Of a stretch of DNA of 64,000 nucleotides, positions 55,662 through 64,000 are shown one piece after another (position 1 is the first letter of the stretch; every line of letters begins with the position of its first letter). The notes under the pieces were generated by a model, which saw only the letters and a list, made by a program, of their open reading frames with translations, made no database searches and was not told the DNA's origin. The position numbers and the translations under genes are program-made. The stretch lies in the NCBI RefSeq assembly GCF_021917145.1, contig NC_061078.1:9685604-9749603 (forward strand), in the 5' to 3' direction. This DNA comes from Hypomesus transpacificus (taxonomy: Eukaryota > Chordata > Actinopteri > Osmeriformes > Osmeridae).

Positions 55662-58049
55662 AGACTTTGGACTTCCATCTCACTTTTTCATGTAAATGAT
55701 ATGATCTGTGCATGGTATACTGTACATTGTCTCACTCATATCACATTATATTCTACTGTATACAATAGTGTGTATTATTGTACTAAAATTGACTTAAAAG
55801 GGTAGTTCTGCATGTTTATTTTGTTATAATCCCACCTGTATCTAAATCAATTACTGTTATTAAGACCTTATGGTAGTTCTCATTTTGTTGTTGTATTGTT
55901 ACAACACTAATAGCAGTCATGGGTGCAATGTTGCACTCTGATTTTACAGAAAGGACACATTTGTTGCTAATTATCATCAAATGTATAGTGATGCCTATTC
56001 ATTATGTTTTAAAGTATCCTTTAGTACTTTTTTCATTATCATTGCTAATTGTGCTTTCAATACCATTAGAACAATAAAGATAATATTCAAATGGTTTGAA
56101 GGAAATAGTCTTAGATAATTAAGTAATTAATTGAACTATTTACAACAAGTCTGTTTAAATATGTTTCCCTGCTTTGAAGGTTATTCATAATCATAACATG
56201 TAATAACACATAACAACATGTTTTATACTATGATATATATCTATTATCTTAGTTGCATTACACAGTATGAGAGTTCATGTTGCCCTATCCCCCAGCAATA
56301 TACTGCTGTGTTTGTCCATATCGTTTCTCTGGAAATGTTATAGAATGTTACATTTTCTAAGAAAATTACACTATACCCTTTCTCATTGAACTCAAATTGT
56401 AATTATGAGTTCTGCTCTTGATATATTTTTTTAATATACATTTGAATTGGGTTACATCTGCATTGAACATTCATAGATTTTTACAAAAGAATTGAGCCTT
56501 TTTGAGCCACAGACATTAGAAGATCAGTAGATTTTTAAATGACAAAATCAATATATCCCAGTCACAAATAAATGTGAAGCAAGCTGTTCTCAGTGACAGT
56601 ATCAAAGTCACAGATTTAACATGCAGGTTAAACAACTTGTTTTGACAAACCACAATAGATCTGGCAATCCATGATTATTTGAGGCAGCAGAATCAGTCAA
56701 ACTAATCCAAATTAGACTGCTCCTTGTTTGAACCAATAATGAATAAGTGGTTCAGACATTTACAGTGCAGACAATCTCAATTTAAAGTTCCTGTTCCTGT
56801 TTCATTTAGGTCCACAAACAAAGGTGGCTAACATATTAAATTACAGGTTGGAACTACATATTTGTGACACAGCAACATTCTTTAAAAAGGTGAAGGTTGT
56901 ATACATTTTACAAATATCTACTTACAAAAGTTCGAGAACATTCTACTAAACATCTAAAATAAAGTAAAATGTTTTACTTGTAAATTCTTTAATGGGAACT
57001 CTTTAAAATGTCATATACAGCCCTAACAAAATAATACAGACGTGACAGGTCTGATAACACAACTATGCTGATTATTAACTGAACAAAAATTACCACTTGC
57101 TCTCAAAATACAATGTCGTGGTTTTAGTATTTATATTTGAAGCATGAGACATACGATATGAGATCTAATGTTACCTGGAAAAATAGGTTGGTCAATATAG
57201 GTGTGGTTTCTCTCTAAGTAAAGCGACCTGGGTGCTATGGTTACATGACATTTGCATGTCCCTACAATAATACCCAGTAACTCTAGAGACAGTACCATAG
57301 TTACATGGAAGGAGGGACATTTCCTGAGCCACAGAAGAAGACGTAAAAGACTCTAGAGAATAAGGGCTGTTAGAAGTGATTCGTGAACGTGTCATTCTGA
57401 ATACCTTTAACTGGGTTGGTCTAGGTTATGTCGCCAACCTGCAAACATCCACCCTCTCACCAGTGGGGGAAGTTTGTCTATAGAAGATAAGCAAAGTGGA
57501 AGTTTTGCAACCCTCACAGGGTATGAGTTGCTTAAGGAGTATTCTCAACCATGTTTGAGACTGGCTTGAATAAAAAGGAGGAAGGTAAGTAGTTTACTTT
57601 TCAGAAATGTTATTCCTGTATTGTTTATATTCAACATCAACATTTTACAAATGAACTTAATATGTAAGAGCTTAACATTAAGGTGGGTAAAATGCAATCA
57701 ATGTAACTGCAAGAAACCTAGTGGTAGGTTAGCCACCTGCTCGAATACATTTGAGGTATTCAGGAACTTAAACGTTGTTTACCATTTTTAAGCATACATA
57801 CATTATTATGTGTACTGATTTTAATCCAATCCATGTATGCTTACAATTTTTATGATAAAAATAGGTAGCTACTGTACACGGAAAAGCATTTGACTTATTT
57901 GACCTATAGATTAAACATTGGCATTTCAGCAGTTTTACTTTGAATTTGAAATCAGTTCTGTTGTTGACTGGAAGAATGTCAGCTTGTGTCACAATATCAT
58001 GCTGTTTAATGATTGTTAAGTCAACTGTCTGTCTCTTGTTCACCAGAAA

Positions 58050-59240
58050 ATGGACCACAGAGGGAGGTTTGTGATATGGTCACGATATCGCTGTTATTTC
58101 TTTATTGTTTTTTTGGCTTTGACCCTAATTATCTACAACACTGACCTAGTGGAAAGGACTGAGGACTTAGTCCCTAAATGGTGGATGAGGTTTGGTCAAG
58201 TTGTGAGTACGGTAGTTCCTGTCATTACTACATACTCAAACAGTACTGCCACCGTCATTCAGAATGCAACTCTCCAACAAGGAATTGAACTCAGTGTCAC
58301 AAACATTAATACCACCATGGAGAATTCAACCGTGACAGAGGCACTAACTGTACCCAATCTCCTCCCGGCAAAACAATCAGTGCCAATTGAACCTTATATT
58401 TCACCAGGATCTTTCCATGTGGAATACCCTCATGAGTATCACTTCATTGTGGATGAGCCTAAGGAATGTCAGGAGAAGAATCCCTTCCTGGTTCTAATGG
58501 TGCCAGTTGCACCTCACAACAGGATGGCTCGTGATGCCGTCCGCAGTACCTGGGGCACTGAGAGTCTGATTCTGGGCAAAGTGGTGAGTCTGTTCTTCCT
58601 GTTGGGACTGCCAAGTGGAGAAGGGGCAGAGAAGCTCCAAGAGCAGGTGCTGCAGGAGAGCAGAGAACATAGAGACCTTCTGCAGAGTGACTTCACAGAC
58701 AGCTACAAAAACCTGACCATCAAGACCATGATGATGCTGGAGTGGCTGAGCTTTCGCTGCCCCAACGCTTCCTACGCCATGAAGATTGACTCAGATATGT
58801 TTCTCAATGTGAACAGCCTGGTGCACATGCTGCTGACTGCACCACAGCACGACTACATGACTGGACTGGTGGCCAAATGGGCACATGTTCTACGAGACCC
58901 TAACTCCAAATGGTACCTTCCTGAGAATGTTTTCCCTGACAATTTTTATCCTTCTTATGCTCTGGGACTGGGCTATGTCATGTCGTTAAACCTGCCCAGG
59001 AAGCTAGTGGAGGCATCCAGGCATGTTAAAGCCATTTATATAGAGGATGTCTATCTGGGACTGTGCATGAAACACCTGGGTATCCAGCCCACTGACCCTC
59101 CCAGTCAGAACCTGTTTCAACTTTTTCCTGTGCCTTATAATCGCTGCAGCTATTCGCAGATAATAGCCACCACTACATACACTATCACAGATCAGGTTAA
59201 CTTCTGGAAAGACTTGCACAAACCTGGACCTACGTGTTAA
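58050..59240 (+). CDS. Beta-1,3-galactosyltransferase family (GT31), copy 5 of 5
   Basis: Identical in predicted protein to copies 1-4. It is the last copy: its 3' flank continues past the unit edge at 59526 into unique sequence (TGCATTTATT), which is probably the ancestral downstream flank of the single-copy locus. Confidence 0.9.
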   Translation: MDHRGRFVIWSRYRCYFFIVFLALTLIIYNTDLVERTEDLVPKWWMRFGQVVSTVVPVITTYSNSTATVIQNATLQQGIELSVTNINTTMENSTVTEALTVPNLLPAKQSVPIEPYISPGSFHVEYPHEYHFIVDEPKECQEKNPFLVLMVPVAPHNRMARDAVRSTWGTESLILGKVVSLFFLLGLPSGEGAEKLQEQVLQESREHRDLLQSDFTDSYKNLTIKTMMMLEWLSFRCPNASYAMKIDSDMFLNVNSLVHMLLTAPQHDYMTGLVAKWAHVLRDPNSKWYLPENVFPDNFYPSYALGLGYVMSLNLPRKLVEASRHVKAIYIEDVYLGLCMKHLGIQPTDPPSQNLFQLFPVPYNRCSYSQIIATTTYTITDQVNFWKDLHKPGPTC

Positions 59241-59526
59241 CATGCCATTGGAATAATAGGTTTTTACAGTGAGCCATAAACTTTAGAGATAGTGTTGGGT
59301 GGCAGAACTAAAGATGTTTTATATAGGTTAATCTTCCATACAGGATGACGTTTGCTTTACTACCTGCTCATGTTTGAGTAAAAAAGAAAGGTCAACATCA
59401 ACACTGACTTCAGTCATTAGAGCTTTGTTACATTAGTATTCTGTGTAATATAAAAAATAAACGTGTGACAGTGTAGCAATAATTCAGCAATTGAGCATAA
59501 ACCAAAATTACATTAAAACAAGCCAT

Positions 59527-59899
59527 TGCATTTATTATCTAAAAAGTCTATAAAGCATGTATGCACTAGCAATGACATGGAAAATAAGAAACATGTAAAC
59601 TGTCTCAGGCTGTGTTTAGTTGTATGTCCTGCCCTGTCTTTATATTGATGTGCATTATTATTTTTTTTTTATGTGGGTGTGTTTCTAACTGCAGGGCTCA
59701 CCGGTAAAATATACTTTTTCCCCTTGTTGTAACACCCTTATAACAAGGACATACAGTTATATTGGACTTTAAAAAATTAGACAAACTGTAAATAATTTGG
59801 CAGTTTTCCACGTAAAGTAAAAAGTTGCTTTTTAGATTTGCAGACAGACAGACATGACCTGAAATGGTACAAAGGTAAGCGGTAAACTGCCAGAGGTAA
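59527..59899. other. Unique flank right of the array
   Basis: AT-rich sequence with T-rich and A-rich short runs and no recognised gene. Confidence 0.4.
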
Positions 59900-60286
59900 A
59901 AAAAAAAAAAGGTTTACATTTTTCGATTTACAAAGGAAGACAGACAGACCATTATAACCCTCAAAAGTGTAGGTCTTTACTTAAGATAGAATATGCAAAG
60001 AAAGCCAAGGTGTCAGTGAGTACCGTTTCCATCAAAAGGGAACTAGAGGAACTAGAGGAAACTCTGACAGCGAAGTACAGACCCAAAGCCACAACCAAAT
60101 TAGTTTCAACAATCATCAACTGAGACTTGCTAACTTCGACAAGTGTTAAGCTGTACTTGAAGCTGTTGTCCTGTGAGCCGCCTATCACGCAAGCTGCTGA
60201 CTTTCAGAAACATGTTTTCTGAACTGCTTAAATTTCATTTGAAAAAATGGGGGTGTTCTAAAACTTTTGACTAGTTCTGTACATGC
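59900..60286 (-). mobile_element. Decayed Tc1-like DNA transposon fragment
   Basis: Reading on the minus strand from the right edge: CATGTACAGAACTAGTCAAA then AGTTTTAGAACACC, a degraded Tc1-type terminal repeat (AGTCAAAAGTTTGGACACACC type). Next comes AGCAGCTTGCGTGATAGGCG then GCTCACAGGACAACAGCTTC, the SLRDRRLTGQQLQ part of fish Tc1 transposase. The copy has several stops, is internally shortened and has no intact second terminus. Non-functional. Confidence 0.65.
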
Positions 60287-61096
60287 AAACGGATGCATTT
60301 ACCAAAAGTGATGTATAAACGGCTCATGCAGTTAGTGCACCATATAATCAGGAACTATACATTTTATTACATATAGTATTTTAGTGGTTACCAAGCAACT
60401 GTCTTTTTTAACAAGACAATAGCACAATCTCAACTCACCTCTATACAAGCAATAGTTTAACCACAATTCTGCAGCTACGGCAGTGCGATGACAGTTACAC
60501 GTCATATCTCAATGTAGCACTGCACAACCACAATCTTCAGGCCTGCAAAGAAGCCACAATGTTTATTATATCCTGTCTAATGCCACACAAGATAACTCAC
60601 ATTCAATAGTTGTTGCAGAACATTACAGTATTTTTATATAGCAAAGATTTCATGTGGAAAAAATCCACATCTACTTGAACTTGATCCATTGCAGTTTTCA
60701 AACTGATTTAGTGAATATAATTTAGATAAAGCCTGAATGGATTAATACATGGAGCATTTACCATTACTATTTAAATACTGGATGTCTTCAAATACTGGAC
60801 CCTAATGTGTCTACAATTAACACAAATATTGCATTAATGTTACTAAAGATTAAGCACACCTATGTTCACAATGATTCTGAATAATAAAAAATGACTAATG
60901 TGTCATTACATTTGACCCGTATAGGATACCCGTGCAAGGCCATTTTGACATGGTAGGAAATGTCACAGCCCTACATTTATCAAACTAAATAGAAGGATTT
61001 TAATAATATGAGTTCTAAAACAAACACAACTTTCATGTGAGAAAACTCACTACCAATTGTTTCTCTGCCTATGTTATCTGAATGAGACTAACTTGA
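60287..61096. other. Spacer and probable 3' UTR of the il17c-like gene
   Basis: AT-rich, with no coding exon seen. AATAAA-type signals on the minus strand occur near 60.36 and 60.56 kb and could end the il17c-like transcript. Confidence 0.35.
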
Positions 61097-62226
61097 CTAA
61101 GGGACTTGGCTAGGCCACAAACGAGGTACAACACAGGTGCAGGCCACCGGAATGGTGACATAATGTGCTTTGATCAAATATTGTTGGGGGTTGTTTGGAC
61201 ACAGAATCATTTTCAGGACCCTCAGTGAAACATTCACAGGTACTGAGTTGTAACTTATGTCTTCTTGCTTGTTAATGATACAGCCATCACACAGGCACTC
61301 TGCAATAGCGATTTTTTTGTGGGATTCTGTCAGCTTCCTCATCCATTCTACAAGAAACATTAAACAAGTTAGACATATCATGTCAAATCCCAATAAAGGT
61401 GCATGTCATAAAAGAGAGTTAATCTGATTACAGAGTATCTCAACAAACGAAATCTTAAAACACAGAGAATAGGTGTAGCTCAGTGGCCGAACATTAAACT
61501 ACATGTCAAGATGTTTCAGGTTTGAATCCCTCCGAAAAGTTGCTTTGGATAAAAGCGTAAGATGAATCTAGCTTAAGTAGCCTTAGATATATCATTAGTT
61601 ACATTATACTTAGGCCTACTATAATAACATTATAGCGCTTAATTTCAGCCTGTGGTGTATATACATGTGACTAATAGGCTATCAGCAGTGTCTGTTAGTA
61701 ATTTACTATACCTGAATAAATAAAGTTTCCCATTTTTCATATTTCGGTTAAATATTAAGGTCCTATCGCTCAAATAGGTGCCATCTTACCTATACCGCCA
61801 GGGGGACAATGAGCGGTTGTTATACACCACCGACGAAGTTTGGAGTTGGAAGGATGAGCAAGTCTGTTTCAATTTCTGTGTCTTTGCTACAGCCGACGCA
61901 AATCTCCCAGCCCAAGAAACTTTCAGAAACCTTCTTGCTCGTAATTCGACCAGCGTTTTATTGAAGCAACCGTTTGCTGATGATTTCCAAGAAAAATTCA
62001 GAACAGCCAAGATGCAAAGCACTGAAATCTGACATGACAAAAAAAAGACAATGCACAATGCAACTCAACAATACCACGATTCTGACATTAAAATGCAAAA
62101 GCCTCGTCACATTTAAAGAAAAAACTACTTTGAACACAAATGTTTCGTTTACCACCTGATTGATTTTTTCTTAGTAAAAAAATTGCTTTAGGATTTTGTG
62201 TAAAAGCTTATACTGACCCGTGCCAT
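61097..62226 (-). CDS. il17c: il17c-like interleukin-17 family cytokine, three exons, with an apparent one-base frameshift
   Basis: Exons in transcript order: 62218-62226 (Met-Ala-Arg), 61790-62028 and 61097-61347. The first two encode a signal peptide (MARISVLCILAVLNFSWKSS) and the pro-region ending in the IL-17 hallmark NNRSLSPWRYR. Exon 3 opens with MDEEADRIPQK, matching the VDTDEDRYPQK of IL-17C. After an A7 run (61312-61318 on the plus strand as T7) the family sequence continues one frame over: IAIAECLCDGCI, then YNSVPVNVSLRVLKMILCP and VACTCVVPR with the cystine-knot cysteines. As written, exon 3 has one base too many and would stop soon after the run. IL-17C is an epithelial pro-inflammatory cytokine acting through IL-17RA/RE. 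Synteny with hsbp1 and kcng4 supports il17c. Either a homopolymer error or a recently inactivated allele. A TATA box lies about 75 bases upstream. Confidence 0.8.
61471..61562 (+). mobile_element. tRNA-derived SINE fragment
   Basis: A box TGTAGCTCAGTGGCCGA and B box GGTTTGAATCCC at tRNA-like spacing, followed by the L2-type tail GTTGCTTTGGATAAAAGCG. It lies in the second intron of the il17c-like gene. Confidence 0.65.
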
Positions 62227-62296
62227 CCTGGACCAGCTTTCCCAAACAAACCTGCATGACAGGTCGCCGTCCCTCATCTTCCATAGGCTGTCATTC

Positions 62297-62305
62297 AATA
62301 TATAG
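62297..62305 (-). promoter_or_regulatory. TATA box of the il17c-like gene
   Basis: The gene strand reads CTATATATTG about 75 bases before the ATG, at a plausible distance for a short 5' UTR. A kappaB-like GGGGATTTCA lies further upstream at 62410-62419 on the gene strand, which would suit an inflammation-induced gene; that link is inference. Confidence 0.5.
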
Positions 62306-62319
62306 CGGCAAATGATGAC

Positions 62320-62875
62320 TTCAGGGGAAATGTATTGGCTGGTAAGACAAAATATTTATTATTTCCTTTTCCTCTCTCACCACAGTCCTTCCTGAACGTT
62401 CCGGACCTCTGAAATCCCCACCCCTCCCATTCGATTTTTCATACACGCCTTACATCCTAGTACATTGACCAAGCGATCTATTTTAGCATGTGAATCTGGC
62501 ACACTGGGGAATTTTGATTTTGTTTTTTTTTGCAGTACCCTACTGGATATAGTCAGTGTCCTATTTTGAATTGCATTATTGTGACTTAATATCTGCAGTG
62601 CAACTTGTCACAACAGTCGAACTAGGATCACCATCAGCATTTAAACAGAATCTGAAATATATTTCACATATCGTACGCCCCTGCAGTTGAAGCTGTGGAA
62701 CCTCTTAATTTGTGTGTTGCTGACACACACTGCCCCGGCACTGCCTGCATGGTAAAGATGAGTAATTTACCAAACATGTGTTTGCTAAAATAAAACTAAT
62801 ATTAGGACTGCAAATGTTTAGTGACAACAAATCTACAACTAAAAATAACAACACCTGGCATGTTCTATCTATAGC
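62320..62875. other. Upstream flank of the il17c-like gene
   Basis: No further gene recognised. The stretch contains the kappaB-like site noted with the TATA box and AT-rich sequence before the SINE. Confidence 0.35.
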
Positions 62876-63066
62876 ATCGGGGAGTCAGGTGGCTGAGCGG
62901 TTAGGGACTCGGAGTAGTAATCTGAAGGTTGCCAGTTCAATTCCTGGCCGTGCCACATTACATTGTGTCCTTGGGCAAGGCACTTCACCCTACTTGCCTC
63001 GGGGGAATGTCCCTGAACTTACTGCAACTTGCTCTGGATAAGACTGTCTACTAAATGTAAATGTAA
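62876..63066 (+). mobile_element. tRNA(Leu/Ser)-like SINE with a conserved fish tail
   Basis: The head AGTCAGGTGGCTGAGCGGTT then GCCAGTTCAATTCCTGGCC gives clear A and B boxes. The body CCTTGGGCAAGGCACTTCAC and the tail CTCTGGATAAGACTGTCTAC then TAAATGTAAATG are typical of V-SINE-like fish elements. It looks nearly full length. A frame at 62778-63041 crosses it and is not a gene. Confidence 0.8.
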
Positions 63067-63069
63067 TCT

Positions 63070-64000
63070 GATTATTTTTCCTGGCCATGACCAGGGTCCA
63101 TGACCAACGAACCTTGACCAGGTCGTTTGCTGACGACACAACCATCGTGGGCCTCATCTCTGACAGTGACGAGTCAGCCTACAGAGAGGAGGTTGACACC
63201 CTGACACCATGGTGTCAGGACAATAACCTCTCTCAACATCAGCAAGACCAAGGAGATGATTGTGGACTATAGAAGGCGGCAGGAGGAGGAGCATGCACTC
63301 CGACTCATCAATGGATCGGAATTGGAGAAGGTCTGCTGCTTCAAGTTTCTCGGGGTGAACATCAGCAATGACCTCACCTGGTCTGTTCACACGGACAAGG
63401 TGGTCAAAGCGGCCCGTAAGCGCCTCTTCTTCCTGAGGAGACTGAAGAAGTTTGGTATGGACTCAGTCATCCTCACTAACTTTTACAGATGCACTATCGA
63501 GAGCATTCTTACTGGTTGTATTACAGTGTGGTATGGGAGCTTCACAGACAGGGACCGCATGGCCCTATAAAGTGTGGTCCGTTCTGCTGATTTCATTATC
63601 GGCAGGAAGCTCCCAGCCCTACAGGACACCTACCTCACACGTTGCCTAAGGAAAGCCGGCAGGATTCTAAGAGACTATTCCCACCATTCCCATCCTTCAG
63701 TCTCTTTTCGCCGTTGCCTTCTGGCAGGCGTCACTGCAGCTAGTATTTCGTTGGCGTAGTTGGTAGTGGTGGCGCTTGGGAAGTCAGAGGTGGTGAGTTC
63801 GACTCCCCGTGGGAGCGGACGGATGCCCGTATACCTCTGACGGAACTTGCAAGACCACGTCTGTTACACGCGCACACGCAGACTGGACAACAGTTTCTAC
63901 CCAAGGGCCATCATTGATTTACTCACCCAGTCACTTATACACTGTCACTTTCAGATACTGGTTGCACTATCAGTAACATTGCACTACTGTACCTCACTGT
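63070..64000 (+). mobile_element. L2-type LINE, 3' part of the reverse transcriptase ORF, degraded and cut by the window end
   Basis: The conceptual protein contains the polymerase motif FADDTTIVGLISDSDES (RT active-site aspartates), then KTKEMIVDYRRRQ, FLGVNISNDLTWSVHT, AARKRLFFLRRLKKFG and TNFYRCTIESILTGCITVWY, then RLDNSFYPRAI. This order is that of fish L2/CR1-clade elements. Compared with the family there is a two-base loss after CAGGACAATAACC (near 63230, where family NNLSLNISKTKE changes frame), an in-frame stop near 63569, and a foreign insert at about 63741-63870. It is 5' truncated and inactive. Confidence 0.85.
63741..63870 (+). mobile_element. tRNA-like SINE inserted in the L2 element
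   Basis: The L2 frame reads LPSGRRHCS up to 63740 and resumes as RTRRLDNSFYPRA after about 63870. The 130 bases between hold GGCGTAGTTGGTAGTGGTGG and GGTGAGTTCGACTCCCC, an A/B box pair of RNA polymerase III type. No clear target duplication was seen. Confidence 0.55.

Larger units (their letters stand above)
38517..59526 (+). repeat. Five-copy tandem array of a 4,202-bp gene-containing unit
   Basis: Units: 38517-42718, 42719-46920, 46921-51122, 51123-55324 and 55325-59526, together 21,010 bp. The period is exactly 4,202 in every copy. All predicted proteins and all spot-compared non-coding segments are identical between copies. Each unit starts at the third base of the kcng4 Trp420 codon, carries the kcng4 3' end and 3' flank, then a complete beta-1,3-galactosyltransferase gene, and ends at AAAACAAGCCAT. 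The left flank (CTACTGGTG) and right flank (TGCATTTATT) show no shared base at the breakpoints, although GCCAT occurs at both unit edges. It could be a very recent tandem duplication, a homogenised copy-number variant, or a repeated assembly of one locus. Confidence 0.97.

Noticed and set aside
62876-62960. Genuine tRNA gene
   Set aside because: Pol III boxes are present, but the arms do not fold as a complete tRNA and the SINE body and tail follow directly.

Overview
The window is nuclear DNA of a teleost fish. It is AT-rich, carries spliced genes whose predicted proteins match vertebrate families almost end to end, and contains fish-type repeats: tRNA-derived SINEs, an L2-type LINE, and hAT-, Harbinger- and Tc1-like DNA transposon remains. 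Nothing prokaryotic or viral was recognised.

Layout, left to right. (1) 0.4-15.5 kb, minus strand: tp53i11 with six coding exons, a first intron of about 10 kb and a probable non-coding first exon near 15.4 kb. (2) 15.5-20.6 kb: no gene recognised; part may be the 3' UTR of the next gene. (3) 20.6-27.05 kb, minus strand: kmt5b (SUV4-20H1 histone H4K20 methyltransferase), nine coding exons, 874 residues, with its promoter near 27.0 kb. (4) 28.4-29.7 kb, minus strand: hsbp1, 77 residues, whose last intron has AT-AC ends and U12-type signals. (5) 30.4-32.8 kb, plus strand: a four-exon PQ-loop gene of the SLC66A2/PQLC1 type, divergent from hsbp1 across a short spacer holding a TCTCGCGAGA element. 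(6) 37.1-38.9 kb, plus strand: kcng4-like (Kv6.4) silent potassium-channel subunit. (7) 38,517-59,526: a head-to-tail array of five 4,202-bp units. Each unit carries the 3' end of kcng4 (from the selectivity filter to the end of the gene) and one complete GT31 beta-1,3-galactosyltransferase gene. (8) 61.1-62.2 kb, minus strand: an il17c-like cytokine gene with an apparent one-base excess in an A7 run. (9) 62.9-64.0 kb: a SINE, then a degraded L2-type LINE that is itself interrupted by another SINE.

From general knowledge, hsbp1, kcng4 and il17c neighbour each other on human 16q23-q24, so the right half looks like a conserved block. tp53i11 and kmt5b are human chromosome 11 genes.

The most striking structure is the five-unit array. 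It gives five apparently identical galactosyltransferase genes. At each of the four internal junctions a new ATG in a strong Kozak context is created, in frame with the kcng4 pore/S6/C-terminal segment. The perfect periodicity means it is either a very recent or homogenised tandem amplification, or an assembly error; sequence alone cannot decide which.
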